From the NCBI RefSeq assembly GCF_001984055.1, contig NZ_LYVO01000005.1, positions 98,982 through 162,981 of the forward strand: a stretch of 64,000 nt of DNA. Direction: 5' to 3'. Below, in pieces: positions 52,934 through 61,818 of this stretch (position 1 is the stretch's first letter; each line of letters starts with the position of its first letter). The translations under genes were made by a program, and so were the position numbers. The notes beneath the pieces are model-generated. The model did not search any database and had not been told where the DNA came from. It was given only the letters and a program-made list of their open reading frames with translations. Source of the DNA: Variovorax sp. KK3. Lineage in GTDB: Bacteria; Pseudomonadota; Gammaproteobacteria; Burkholderiales; Burkholderiaceae_C.

Positions 52934-54712
52934 ATGTACCAATACACAGAATTCGACCGCCAGTTCGTGCACCAGCGCGCGGCGCAATTTAGGGACCAGC
53001 TCGAACGCTGGCAGGCCGGCACGCTGGCCGAAGACGAGTTCCGGCCGCTGCGCCTGCAGAACGGCTGGTACGTCCAGCGCTACGCGCCGATGCTGCGCGT
53101 CGCCGTGCCCTACGGTGAACTTTCCAGTGCGCAGCTGCGCGTGCTGGCGCGCATCGCCCGCGAATACGACGAGCCAGAGGCCGAGGTCTACAAGACCGCG
53201 CTGAAGACGCAGGGCAAGCTGGGCACGCACAAGCTGCCCACGCACTACGGCCACTTCACGACGCGCCAGAACGTGCAATACAACTGGATTCCGCTGGCCA
53301 AGTCGGCCGACGTGATGGACCTGCTGGCCTCGGTCGACATGCACGGCATCCAGACCAGCGGCAATTGCATCCGCAACATCACCAGCGACGAACGCGCCGG
53401 CGTCGCCATCGACGAGGTGGCAGACCCCCGCCCCTTCGCCGAAATCATGCGGCAGTGGAGCACGCTGCACCCCGAGTTCGCCTTCCTGCCGCGCAAGTTC
53501 AAGATCGCGATCACCGGCGCCGACGAAGACCGCGCGGCCACCGGCTGGCATGACGTAGGCCTCAAGCTGCGGAAGAACGATGCCGGCGAGCTGGGCTTCC
53601 GCGTGCAGGTCGGCGGCGGCATGGGCCGCACGCCCATCGTCGGCACCGTGCTGCGCGAGTTCCTGCCGTGGAACCAGATCATGAATTACCTCGAGGCCGT
53701 GGTGCGGGTGTACAACCGCTACGGCCGTCGCGACAACATGTACAAGGCGCGCATCAAGATCCTGGTGAAGGCCGAGGGCCAGCGCTACATCGACGACGTC
53801 GAGGCCGAGTACAAGCAGATCCTCAAGCACGACGGCGCCCCGCACACGATCTCGCAGGCCGAGTACGACCGCGTCGCCGCCTCCTTCGTGCCGCCCACGC
53901 TGGCCACCCGCGTGTTCCAAAGCGCCGAGCAGACCGATGCCGAGCTGCGTGCGCAGGCCGCGGACGACGTGATGTTCGCGCGCTGGCTGCAGCGCAACGT
54001 CGCGCCGCACAAGAACCCGTCGCTGCGCGCGGTCACGCTCTCCTTCAAGCGCATCGGGCAGGCGCCCGGCGACGCCTCGGCCGACCAGCTTGACACGGCG
54101 GCCCGCCTGGCCGACCGCTTCTCTGCCGGCGAAGCGCGCGTCACGCACGACCAGAACCTGCTCCTGCCCTGGGTGCACGCCGAAGACCTGCATGCGCTGT
54201 GGCTCGCGGCGCGCCAGGCCGGCTTCGCCAGCGCCAACGTACACCTGTTGACGGACATGATCGCCTGCCCCGGCGGCGACTTCTGCGCGCTGGCCAATGC
54301 GCGCTCGATCCCGATCGCCGAGGCCATCACCGAGCGCTACCAGGATCTCGACGAGCTCGACGACCTGGGCGAGATCGACCTGCACATCAGCGGCTGCATC
54401 AACTCCTGCGGCCACCACCACAGCGGCCATATCGGCATCCTCGGCGTCGACAAGGACGGCAAGGAGTGGTACCAGATCACGCTGGGCGGCTCTGACGGCT
54501 CGGCGCTGTCGGGCGCGGCGCAGGCCGGCAAGGTGGTCGGCCCCTCGTTCTCGGCCGCAGAAGTGCCGGACGTGATCGAGGCCGTGCTCAACACCTACCG
54601 CGACACCCGCGAGGCGGGCGAAAGCTTCATCGACGCGCTGCGGCGCGTCGGCCACGACCCCTTCAAGGCCGCTGCCAACGGTGCGCGCTTCAAGGTGGAG
54701 GAGGCAGCATGA
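52934..54712 (+). CDS. cysI: Sulfite reductase (hemoprotein/nitrite-sulfite reductase type)
   Basis: 592 aa. It reduces sulfite to sulfide with six electrons. Two ferredoxin-like halves, and the siroheme/[4Fe-4S] ligands: 'MIACPGGDFCALANARSIPI' (Cys-x5-Cys) and 'SGCINSCGHHHSGHIGILG' (Cys-x3-Cys). 'THYGHFTTRQNVQYNWI' is a substrate-binding arginine region. No cysJ flavoprotein is adjacent, so electrons may come from ferredoxin (58342) through its reductase (58668). First gene of cysI-DUF934-cysH-cysD-cysN. Confidence 0.94.
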   Translation: MYQYTEFDRQFVHQRAAQFRDQLERWQAGTLAEDEFRPLRLQNGWYVQRYAPMLRVAVPYGELSSAQLRVLARIAREYDEPEAEVYKTALKTQGKLGTHKLPTHYGHFTTRQNVQYNWIPLAKSADVMDLLASVDMHGIQTSGNCIRNITSDERAGVAIDEVADPRPFAEIMRQWSTLHPEFAFLPRKFKIAITGADEDRAATGWHDVGLKLRKNDAGELGFRVQVGGGMGRTPIVGTVLREFLPWNQIMNYLEAVVRVYNRYGRRDNMYKARIKILVKAEGQRYIDDVEAEYKQILKHDGAPHTISQAEYDRVAASFVPPTLATRVFQSAEQTDAELRAQAADDVMFARWLQRNVAPHKNPSLRAVTLSFKRIGQAPGDASADQLDTAARLADRFSAGEARVTHDQNLLLPWVHAEDLHALWLAARQAGFASANVHLLTDMIACPGGDFCALANARSIPIAEAITERYQDLDELDDLGEIDLHISGCINSCGHHHSGHIGILGVDKDGKEWYQITLGGSDGSALSGAAQAGKVVGPSFSAAEVPDVIEAVLNTYRDTREAGESFIDALRRVGHDPFKAAANGARFKVEEAA

Positions 54713-54794
54713 GCGCAGCGCAGAACCGCTTCAAGCAAGCTCGCACCCCCTTGGGGGGCAGCGAGGACACGTCAGTGCCGAGCGTGGGGGCCCT
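54713..54794. repeat. GC-rich interspersed element between cysI and DUF934
   Basis: Contains CACCCCCTTGGGGGGC, which folds into a short C/G hairpin, followed by 'GCAGCGAGGACACGTCAGTG' and GAGCGTGGGGGCC. I recall such hairpin-bearing spacers between genes across Comamonadaceae. A 29-codon frame overlapping the cysI stop passes through it and is unlikely to be a gene. Confidence 0.45.
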
Positions 54795-55202
54795 ATGAAC
54801 AAGACTCTGCGCATCCTCTCGTCCGAAGAGCATGTCGACGACGGCAGCCCGAACGTGCTGCAGATCGCCAACGACGCAGATCCGCTTGCCATCGAGGTCT
54901 GCTTCAACGACATCGAGCGCATCGACCTGCACTTTCCGAAGTTCACCGACGGCCGGGCGTACAGCCAGGCCTTCCTGCTGCGCCGCCGCCTGGGCTTCAA
55001 GGGCGACATCCGCGCCACCGGCGACGTACTGATCGACCAGCTGGTGCAGATGCAGCGCACCGGCTTTTCGAGCGCGGTGCTCAAGGAAGGCGTCGACGCC
55101 TCGGCGGCACAGCGGCAGTTCGACCGCTTCGCCACCTACTACCAGGGCGACGCGGTGCAGACCGCGCCGCACTTCGCCGCGGCGACGTCCGAGTCCGCTT
55201 GA
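54795..55202 (+). CDS. DUF934 family protein of the sulfate-reduction operon
   Basis: 135 aa from ATG 54795. Conserved 'LDLHFPKFTDGRAYSQAF'-like block (here 'IDLHFPKFTDGRAYSQAFLL') and 'LRRRLGFKGDIRATGDVLID'. The family sits between sulfite reductase and PAPS/APS reductase genes in many Proteobacteria, but its role is not established; it may help the reductase assemble or channel intermediates. It stops 11 bases before the cysH start. Confidence 0.85.
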   Translation: MNKTLRILSSEEHVDDGSPNVLQIANDADPLAIEVCFNDIERIDLHFPKFTDGRAYSQAFLLRRRLGFKGDIRATGDVLIDQLVQMQRTGFSSAVLKEGVDASAAQRQFDRFATYYQGDAVQTAPHFAAATSESA

Positions 55203-55213
55203 GAGCTTCCGGC

Positions 55214-55834
55214 ATGAGCATCGATCTCGCACGCATCAACTCCGAACTCGGCCGCAGCGCCGAGGGCCTGGTGGACTGGGCGATCGGCCTGGGCCAGCCC
55301 GCGATCGTCACCACCAACTTCCGCCCGTTCGAGGCCGTGATCCTGCACATGGTGACGCGTGCCAAGCCCGATGTTCCCGTGGTCTGGATGGACAACGGAT
55401 ACAACACCGAGGCCACCTACCAGTTCGCCGACGCGGTGACGAAGCAGCTGGGCCTGAACCTCCGCATCTACCTGCCGCGCCGCTCGCGTGCACACCGCGA
55501 AGCGATGGAAGGCGCGACGCCGGGGCTGGACGATCCGCGCCACGCCGCTTTCACCGAAGAAGTGAAGCTGGAGCCCTTCGCCCGTGCGCTGCGCGAGACG
55601 GCACCGAAGGTCTGGTTCACTGCGCTGCGCGCCACCGACACGGCCGTGCGCGCACAGATGGACCCGGTCAGCGTCAACCCCGATGGGTTGATCAAGGTCG
55701 CCCCGCTGCTTCACTGGTCGTCCAAGGAGCTGTACGCGTACTGCGAAGCCCATGGCCTGCCGAACAACTTCGACTACGTGGACCCGACCAAGGGCGAAGA
55801 GAACCGCGAATGCGGGTTGCATCTCGCGCATTGA
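55214..55834 (+). CDS. cysH: Phosphoadenylyl/adenylyl-sulfate reductase
   Basis: 206 aa from ATG 55214. It reduces APS or PAPS to sulfite. The fold is CysH: 'IVTTNFRPFEAVILHMVTRA', 'PVVWMDNGYNTEATYQFADA', 'KVWFTALRATDTAVRAQMDP', and the catalytic ECGLH near the C-terminus. The Cys-Cys and CxxC pairs that hold the [4Fe-4S] of APS reductases are absent; the only other Cys is in 'AYCEAHG'. It is shorter than usual (about 240). The operon has no cysC (APS kinase), so which substrate it uses is unclear. Confidence 0.88.
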   Translation: MSIDLARINSELGRSAEGLVDWAIGLGQPAIVTTNFRPFEAVILHMVTRAKPDVPVVWMDNGYNTEATYQFADAVTKQLGLNLRIYLPRRSRAHREAMEGATPGLDDPRHAAFTEEVKLEPFARALRETAPKVWFTALRATDTAVRAQMDPVSVNPDGLIKVAPLLHWSSKELYAYCEAHGLPNNFDYVDPTKGEENRECGLHLAH

Positions 55835-55876
55835 GCGCCACCGAATGTCCGATTCCTGCACCGAGCACCGCAACCG

Positions 55877-56830
55877 ATGAACGCCAGAACCGAACCCGCC
55901 CTGCTGCAGCAAGCCGTGCACCAACCAGCCCGCCTGTCCAACGCCCAGCTCGATGCGCTGGAGGAAGAGACCATCTTCATCCTGCGCGAAGTCGCCGCCT
56001 CGTTCGAGCGGCCGACCTTGCTGTTCTCGGGCGGCAAGGACTCGCTCGTGCTGCTGAAGTGCGCCGAGAAGGCTTTCGGCGCTGGCCGACTGCCCTACCC
56101 GCTGCTGATGATCGACACCGGCCACAACTTCCCCGAAGTCACGGCCTTCCGCGACCACCGCGCGCAGGAGCTGGGCGCCGAGCTGATCGTGCGCAGCGTC
56201 GAGGACTCGATGGCCCGCGGCACGGTGCGGCTGTCGCACCCGGGTGAATCGCGCAACGTGCACCAGTCGGTGACGCTGCTCGAAGCCATCGAGGAATTCC
56301 GCTTCGACGCGCTGATCGGCGGCGCGCGCCGCGACGAGGAAAAGGCGCGCGCCAAGGAGCGCATCTTTTCGCACCGCGATGCCTTCGGCCAATGGCAGCC
56401 CAAGGACCAGCGCCCCGAACTGTGGACGCTGTTCAACACGCGCCTGGCGCCGGGTGAGCATTTCCGCGTGTTCCCGATCTCGAACTGGACCGAACTGGAC
56501 GTCTGGCAATACATCGAGCGCGAGCACATCGCCCTGCCGTCGATCTACTACACCCACAAGCGCGAAGTGGTGGAGCGCCGCGGCCTGCTGGTGCCGGTGA
56601 CCGAACTCACGCCACCGCGCGACGGCGAACAGGTCGAGGTGCGCGATGTGCGCTTCCGCACGGTGGGCGACATCACCTGCACATGCCCCGTCGAGAGCCT
56701 GGCTGCCGACGCGGCCGACGTGGTGGTGGAAACGCTCGCGGCCGAGGTCAGCGAGCGCGGCGCCACGCGCATGGACGACAAGACCTCCGAAGCCTCGATG
56801 GAAAAGCGCAAGAAAGACGGATATTTTTAG
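55877..56830 (+). CDS. cysD: Sulfate adenylyltransferase subunit 2
   Basis: 317 aa. It adenylates sulfate to APS with ATP, driven by CysN GTPase. ATP-PP loop 'LLFSGGKDSLVLLKCAEKAF' (SGGKDS), then 'PLLMIDTGHNFPEVTAFRDH', 'IGGARRDEEKARAKERIFSH', and 'TELDVWQYIEREHIALPS'. It follows cysH by 42 bases and is separated from cysN by a repeat-bearing gap of 130 bases. Confidence 0.95.
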   Translation: MNARTEPALLQQAVHQPARLSNAQLDALEEETIFILREVAASFERPTLLFSGGKDSLVLLKCAEKAFGAGRLPYPLLMIDTGHNFPEVTAFRDHRAQELGAELIVRSVEDSMARGTVRLSHPGESRNVHQSVTLLEAIEEFRFDALIGGARRDEEKARAKERIFSHRDAFGQWQPKDQRPELWTLFNTRLAPGEHFRVFPISNWTELDVWQYIEREHIALPSIYYTHKREVVERRGLLVPVTELTPPRDGEQVEVRDVRFRTVGDITCTCPVESLAADAADVVVETLAAEVSERGATRMDDKTSEASMEKRKKDGYF

Positions 56831-56960
56831 CTCGCCCCCCAGGCTCCGCGCACTTCGTGTCGCTTCGCCAACCCCCGACCGGGGGCGACACCGGCGGCCC
56901 GGCAAAGCCGGTTCCGCAGTGTCCCTGGAACTAGCGCCCTACGGGGCTGTCGAGAATCAG
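56831..56960. repeat. GC-rich interspersed element between cysD and cysN
   Basis: The sequence 'CTCCGCGCACTTCGTGTCGC', then AACCCCCGACCGGGGGCGAC, then GGCCCGGCAAAGCCGG, looks like the family of short intergenic repeats I associate with Variovorax and relatives. CCCCCG-ACC-GGGGGC can form a hairpin. Unlike the one after cysI it lacks an overlapping frame. Confidence 0.5.
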
Positions 56961-58301
56961 ATGAATGTGACCCCTTCATACGCCGCCCCATCTTCCTTTC
57001 AAGCCGCCGACACCGGCACGGCTTTGCGTTTCATCACCTGCGGCAGCGTCGACGACGGCAAGAGCACCTTGATCGGCCGTTTGCTGGTCGACAGCAAGAC
57101 CGTGCTGCAGGATCAGCTGGCCGGCGTCCAGCGCGGCGGCGAAACCGACCTGGCGCTGCTGACCGACGGCCTCTCGGCCGAGCGCGAACAGGGCATCACC
57201 ATCGACGTGGCGTACCGCTACTTCTCCACGGCGCGGCGCAAGTTCATCATCGGCGACGCGCCAGGGCATGAGCAGTACACGCGCAACATGGTGACGGCCG
57301 CCTCCAGTGCCGACGCCGCCGTGGTGCTGGTCGACGCGACCAAGCTGGCCTGGGCCGCTGAAGTCGGCGACGGCGAAGTGGTGCGGCGCGAGCTGCTGCC
57401 GCAGACGCGCCGCCACACGCTGCTGTGCCATCTGCTGCGCGTGCAGTCGATCGTGTTCGCGATCAACAAGCTCGACGCCATCGACGATGCGGAACTGGCC
57501 TTCGAACGCATCTCGGCCGCGCTGACCAGCTTCGCGGAAGCGGCCGGTGTGCAGGTCGCGGCCACGGTGCCGATCTCGGCGCTCAAGGGCTGGAACGTGG
57601 CATCGCGCCATGGCGACTGGTGCGGCTACCAAGGCCCGAGCCTGATCGAGCTGCTCGAGGAGTTGCCGGTCACCCAGCAGGACGAAGACGTCCCCTTCGC
57701 CTTCCCGGTGCAGTGGGTCGAAAAGTTCTCGGGCTCGGCCGATACATCGAAGGGCCGCCGCGTGTTCTGGGGCCGCGTGGCCAGCGGGCACGTGGAACCG
57801 GGTCAGCGCGTGGCCGTGCTGCCGGGCAACCAAGTCGCCACGGTGGCGCAGGTGCTGAGCCACACGCGCCAGGCCAAGACCGTGCATGCAGGCCACAGTG
57901 CCGGCATCGTGCTCGACCGCGAACTCGACGTGTCGCGCGGCGACTGGCTGCTGGCGCCCGAGGCCTTCGAGCCGGTGCGCGAGATCACCGCCACCATCGC
58001 TTGGCTCGACGACGAGCCGCTGGTCGCCGGCCGCGTCTACTGGGCGCTGCAGGGCCACCGTTGGGTCAAGGCCAAGGTGGCGCGCATCGTCGACCGGGTC
58101 AACATCACGACGCTGGAATCGGAGCCCACCGAGCGGCTCGAACCCAATTCGATCGGCGACGTGGTGCTGTCGCTGCAGCAGCCGCTCGCGGTGCTGCCCT
58201 TCGCGCAATCGCGGGCTTTGGGCTCGCTGGTGCTGGTCGATACCGCCTCCCATCGCACTTCCGCGGCCGTGCTCGTGCAGCCGGCTGCGTCAAAGAACTA
58301 A
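56961..58301 (+). CDS. cysN: Sulfate adenylyltransferase subunit 1 (GTPase)
   Basis: 446 aa from ATG 56961. The EF-Tu-like GTPase that powers APS formation. P-loop '[17 protein letters not shown]', switch II '[14 protein letters not shown]', NKLD ('[10 protein letters not shown]'). Two beta-barrel domains follow (from about residue 245). It ends without a CysC kinase domain, so APS is not converted to PAPS here. The codon for residue 1 has GAG about nine bases upstream. Confidence 0.95.
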   Translation: MNVTPSYAAPSSFQAADTGTALRFITCGSVDDGKSTLIGRLLVDSKTVLQDQLAGVQRGGETDLALLTDGLSAEREQGITIDVAYRYFSTARRKFIIGDAPGHEQYTRNMVTAASSADAAVVLVDATKLAWAAEVGDGEVVRRELLPQTRRHTLLCHLLRVQSIVFAINKLDAIDDAELAFERISAALTSFAEAAGVQVAATVPISALKGWNVASRHGDWCGYQGPSLIELLEELPVTQQDEDVPFAFPVQWVEKFSGSADTSKGRRVFWGRVASGHVEPGQRVAVLPGNQVATVAQVLSHTRQAKTVHAGHSAGIVLDRELDVSRGDWLLAPEAFEPVREITATIAWLDDEPLVAGRVYWALQGHRWVKAKVARIVDRVNITTLESEPTERLEPNSIGDVVLSLQQPLAVLPFAQSRALGSLVLVDTASHRTSAAVLVQPAASKN

Positions 58302-58341
58302 AATTCGGGGTTTTCCCCCGATCGACCCAGAATCCCCAGTC

Positions 58342-58671
58342 ATGACCCACGTCGTCTCCGAAGCCTGTATCCGCTGCAAGTACACCGATTGCGTCGATGT
58401 CTGTCCCGTGGACTGCTTCCGCGAAGGCCCCAACATGCTGGTGATCGACCCCGACGAGTGCATCGATTGCGCGGTCTGCATCCCCGAGTGCCCGGTCAAT
58501 GCCATCTACGCCGAGGAAGATCTCCCGGCCAACCAGATGGCCTTCATCAAGCTCAACGCCGAACTCGCGTTGGCCGACGGCTGGAAGAGCATCACCAAGC
58601 GCAAGCCGGCGCTGCCGGATGCCGACGAGTGGAAAGACAAGACCGATAAGGTCGGGGAGCTGGTGCGCTGA
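58342..58671 (+). CDS. fdxA: 7Fe-type ferredoxin (FdxA)
   Basis: 109 aa. Cysteine arrangement '[18 protein letters not shown]' gives a [3Fe-4S]-type and '[16 protein letters not shown]' a [4Fe-4S] cluster. A cytoplasmic electron carrier. Its stop (CTGA) overlaps the start of the reductase gene, forming a redox pair that could donate electrons to sulfite reductase in place of CysJ. Confidence 0.93.
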   Translation: MTHVVSEACIRCKYTDCVDVCPVDCFREGPNMLVIDPDECIDCAVCIPECPVNAIYAEEDLPANQMAFIKLNAELALADGWKSITKRKPALPDADEWKDKTDKVGELVR

Positions 58672-59699
58672 ACGCGCTCACGGCACCTTCGTCGCCCATC
58701 GAGACCGACGCGCTCGTCATCGGCGCGGGCCCCGTCGGGCTGTTCCAGGCCTTCCAGCTCGGCCTGCTCGAAATCGCCAGCCACATCGTCGACGCACTGC
58801 CCGCCGCGGGCGGCCAGTGCGTGCAGCTCTACGGCGACAAACCCATCTACGACGTCCCGGGCATTCCCGCTACCAGCGGCCGAGGGTTGGCCGAATCGCT
58901 GCTGAGGCAGCTCGAGCCGCTGAAGCCCGGCTTTCATTTCGGCCAGCAAGTCGAGACGCTCGAACGGCAGGCCGACCAGCGGCTTTTGATGCGCACCACG
59001 GGCGGCAAGTCCTTTCTGGCGAAGACCGTGTTCATCGCTGCAGGCGTGGGCGCCTTCGTGCCCAAGCGCATCGCGCTCGACGGCATCGGGCGCTACGAAG
59101 GCAGCGCGCTCTTCTATCACCCTGATGCGCTGGAGCGATTCGACGGACAGACAGTGGTGGTCAATGGCGGCGACGATGCGGCCCTGGCGACGGCGTTGGC
59201 GCTGGTCGGGCGGGCGAGCAAGGTCACGCTGCTGCATCGGCGCGATGCATTCCAGGCCGAGGAAGGCCTGATCACACAGGTGCGGTCGCAGATCGCGACG
59301 GGCGCCCTGAATCTGGCGGTCGGCCAGCCCATGGCCTTCGACGGCCAGGTGCTGAAAATCGCGACGCCCGATGCACATACACTGGCCCTGCCCCTCGATG
59401 CCTTGATCGCCTGCCTCGGCATTTCCCCGCGCCTCGGGCCGATTGCCGACTGGGGGCTGGACCTGGTACGCAAGCAGGTGCCGGTCGACACCGAGCGCTT
59501 CCAGACGTGCGAGCCGGGCGTGTTCGCGGTCGGTGACGTCAACACCTATCCGGGCAAGAAGAAGCTGATCGTCTGCGGCTTCCACGAAGCCACGCTGGCC
59601 GCCTGGGCCGCGACGGAGATCGTTTTTCCCGGCAAGGCGGTGCCGCTGCAGTACACCACCACCAGCACGCGGCTGCATCAGTTGCTCGGCGTCGCCTGA
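58668..59699 (+). CDS. TrxR-like ferredoxin-NADP reductase, apparent CTG start
   Basis: 343 aa. It transfers electrons between NADPH and ferredoxin. N-terminal FAD motif '[20 protein letters not shown]', then '[20 protein letters not shown]', the NADPH region '[19 protein letters not shown]', and '[20 protein letters not shown]'. The conserved N-terminus (equivalent of the usual MNA start of relatives) is encoded upstream of the first ATG/GTG, which lies too late at 58821. The only suitable codon is CTG 58668, overlapping the ferredoxin stop, with GGGGAG eight bases upstream. The frame is closed by TAA at 58647. Confidence 0.85.
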   Translation: MNALTAPSSPIETDALVIGAGPVGLFQAFQLGLLEIASHIVDALPAAGGQCVQLYGDKPIYDVPGIPATSGRGLAESLLRQLEPLKPGFHFGQQVETLERQADQRLLMRTTGGKSFLAKTVFIAAGVGAFVPKRIALDGIGRYEGSALFYHPDALERFDGQTVVVNGGDDAALATALALVGRASKVTLLHRRDAFQAEEGLITQVRSQIATGALNLAVGQPMAFDGQVLKIATPDAHTLALPLDALIACLGISPRLGPIADWGLDLVRKQVPVDTERFQTCEPGVFAVGDVNTYPGKKKLIVCGFHEATLAAWAATEIVFPGKAVPLQYTTTSTRLHQLLGVA

Positions 59700-59818
59700 G
59701 CCACGCGCATGCCCAGGCGGGGCACGACCGACGGCTGGCGAACTTTCACATTTGGAGATGGGTGCGCTTCAGCTCCCGTTCATGAAAACGCCATGCGGCG
59801 AACCTATGATTGCCCGCC

Positions 59819-60382
59819 ATGCAGGCGTTGAACATTGCTCTCTTCCAGGCCATCGCCGCTGGCCCCACACCCGACTCGCAAGCGCTGCTCTGGTTCGCCG
59901 CCAGCGTGGCGGAAGGCACGACCTGGGTGTGCCTGGCCTTGATGGGCTGGGTGGCCTGGCGGCAGCCCGCGCAGCGCAGCTATGCCATGGCGGCACTCGT
60001 CGCCGCAGCTGCGGCTTCGTTCATTGCGCAGGAGCTGGCGGAGGTCATCGGCATGCCACGCCCCTTCGTCGTGGGCCTGAGCCCTGCGCACATCGAGCAC
60101 GGCATTCGTGGCGCCCTGCCCAGCGCGCACGCCACGGTCATGTTCACCGTCGGATTGGTGTATTGCCTTCGGGCAGCGACCAGGAAGCTCGGACTCGCGA
60201 TTCTGGCAATCGCCGTGCTGACAGGCTGGGCACGCATCTACGTCGGCGTGCATTTCCCGTTCGACATCCTCGCCGGGCTGGGTCTGGCCATCGCGATGAC
60301 CGGGTTGTTCTGGCTGCTGAAGCAACTGGGCCAGCGCCTCGTCGCGCCGCTGATCGCACGCGACGACCTGCGCGCCCACTAG
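59819..60382 (+). CDS. PAP2-family membrane phosphatase
   Basis: 187 aa, about five membrane helices. Motifs: 'MPRPFVVG' (K/R-x6-RP type), 'GALPSAHATVM' (PSxH) and 'WARIYVGVHFPFDILAG' (SR-x5-H-x3-D type). It likely hydrolyses a lipid phosphate such as undecaprenyl pyrophosphate at the outer face of the inner membrane. ATG 59819 is the best start. Confidence 0.85.
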   Translation: MQALNIALFQAIAAGPTPDSQALLWFAASVAEGTTWVCLALMGWVAWRQPAQRSYAMAALVAAAAASFIAQELAEVIGMPRPFVVGLSPAHIEHGIRGALPSAHATVMFTVGLVYCLRAATRKLGLAILAIAVLTGWARIYVGVHFPFDILAGLGLAIAMTGLFWLLKQLGQRLVAPLIARDDLRAH

Positions 60383-60416
60383 TCGCGGGGCATCCGGGCG
60401 TCGAAACGAGCCGGGA

Positions 60417-60677
60417 TCAACGCCCGCGGCGGCGGCGGTTCGAACGGCTGGTCAGCATGCCGAGCTGGCTGCGCTGCCGGTCGATGCGGTCTTGACGGCG
60501 TTCGTTCTCGCGCTCGACGACCTTGCGCTTGGTGTAGCCGGACGAATCGGCCCAGGCCCACCACGCCATGGCCAGGGCGAAGGGGATGAGCACCACCCAC
60601 CAGCTCCACTGGCCGACGAAGCCGACCTCGAAATACTTGAGGGCCACGGCAAGCAGGCCCAGGAGCAGAAACCACAT
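60417..60677 (-). CDS. Small Trp-rich membrane protein (TIGR04438-like)
   Basis: 86 aa from ATG 60677. 'MWFLLLGLLAVALKYFEVG' is one membrane helix, then 'QWSWWVVLIPFALAMAWWAW' another, with a basic cytoplasmic tail ('RRQDRIDRQRSQLG', ending RRRRGR). The family is confined to Burkholderiales and its function is unknown. It is convergent with the PAP2 gene. Confidence 0.85.
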   Translation of the reverse strand: MWFLLLGLLAVALKYFEVGFVGQWSWWVVLIPFALAMAWWAWADSSGYTKRKVVERENERRQDRIDRQRSQLGMLTSRSNRRRRGR

Positions 60678-60779
60678 GAAGAACCCCTCCGATCGTGCGG
60701 CCCGCATCGCAGGGGCCGTGCACCGCGCTACCTACAATCGCGTTGGACCCACTTTAACGCACCCACGTCATCGGAACCC

Positions 60780-61085
60780 ATGAAAAGAGCGCTCCTCGTC
60801 GCCGCCCTGAGCCTGGCCGCCTCGGCCCCCGCCCTCGCCGACCTGGCGCTGGCCACGTCCAAGAACTGCATGAGCTGCCACGCGGTCGAGCGCAAGATTC
60901 TCGGTCCGTCGTTCAAGGACATCGCCGCGAAGTACAAGGACAACAAGGCCGCGCCCGACATGCTGGCCAGCAAGATCATCAAGGGTGGCTCGGGCGTATG
61001 GGGTGCAGTGCCGATGCCCGCCAACAACCAGGTCAGCGAGGCGGATGCCAAGAAGCTGTCGACCTGGATCCTTTCGACGAAGTAG
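60780..61085 (+). CDS. Class I cytochrome c (c551/c552-like)
   Basis: 101 aa. Signal peptide 'RALLVAALSLAASAPALA' (cleavage about residue 21). Heme site 'NCMSCHAVE' (CxxCH) and a distal Met in 'GAVPMPANNQVSEADAKKL'. A soluble periplasmic electron carrier, likely donor to a terminal oxidase or peroxidase. It reads alone, just downstream of the small Trp-rich gene. Confidence 0.93.
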   Translation: MKRALLVAALSLAASAPALADLALATSKNCMSCHAVERKILGPSFKDIAAKYKDNKAAPDMLASKIIKGGSGVWGAVPMPANNQVSEADAKKLSTWILSTK

Positions 61086-61105
61086 CGCCGACGAAGCAGC
61101 TGTCT

Positions 61106-61705
61106 TCAGACTGCCGGTGGCATGCCCACCGGCTCGCGCCCCTCGCGAGCCTCGCGCACTTCACGCAACTCGCGTATCTCGTTGGCCGCGCGAAGATCCC
61201 GCGCCGCCTGCGACTCCTGGAGCTCTTGTGCGTCACGACGCCGGTCGAATCGGTCTTCGAGCTGCCCGATATGAGCCGCCAGGCTGTTGTCGGTCTGCTC
61301 CGAGCGTACCTTGAACGCGGTTTCGAGCTGTTCCACTCGCGCCAGCATCGCCGCATGCCGCTCGGCATTGCGTGCCATGTGCGCATTCTCCTGAGCCTCC
61401 AGGAAGTTGCGCAGCTCCGTGAAGCGCGAGGCCTCGGCCCGGTCGGCCAGGTCGCGCTGGGCCTGCATTTCCTTGGTGTGGCGGCGGCTCTCGAGCAGCA
61501 CCGTGCTCTGCAGATAGACCACGTAGGCCACGAAGAAGATGCCCAGCAGTGCGGTCAGGCCCAGCATGATCAGACCCAGCGGCGCCGTGACCTGCATGAA
61601 GCCGACGGACATGACGGTGGGCGTGGCCAGCACGCCCCAGTTCAGGGCCGCGAGCGCCGCGATCAGCAGCACGACCACGAGGAGTACACCTGTTCTGATT
61701 CCCAT
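61106..61705 (-). CDS. LapA-like inner-membrane protein with coiled-coil tail
   Basis: 199 aa. Two N-terminal helices (GVLLVVVLLIAALAALNWGV; 'APLGLIMLGLTALLGIFFVA') then a charged coiled-coil C-terminus ('RRHTKEMQAQRDLADRAEAS' to 'AANEIRELREVREAREGREP'). It fits the lipopolysaccharide-assembly LapA/DUF1049 style, though longer. Convergent with the cytochrome gene. Confidence 0.7.
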   Translation of the reverse strand: MGIRTGVLLVVVLLIAALAALNWGVLATPTVMSVGFMQVTAPLGLIMLGLTALLGIFFVAYVVYLQSTVLLESRRHTKEMQAQRDLADRAEASRFTELRNFLEAQENAHMARNAERHAAMLARVEQLETAFKVRSEQTDNSLAAHIGQLEDRFDRRRDAQELQESQAARDLRAANEIRELREVREAREGREPVGMPPAV

Positions 61706-61818
61706 GGAGTCTCTCCTTCAGATTCGATGGGACGGTTGTAACGCATCCAGCGCCCCGGCCCTGTCGGACGGAGGCGCGGAAGGTCGGCCCGGCCTGGCCG
61801 GCCGAGGCGGCGGCGGGC

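Noticed and set aside
54709..54799. 29-aa frame overlapping the cysI stop
   Set aside because: It runs through a repeat element with hairpins, and its sequence looks like translated repeat; the DUF934 start follows.
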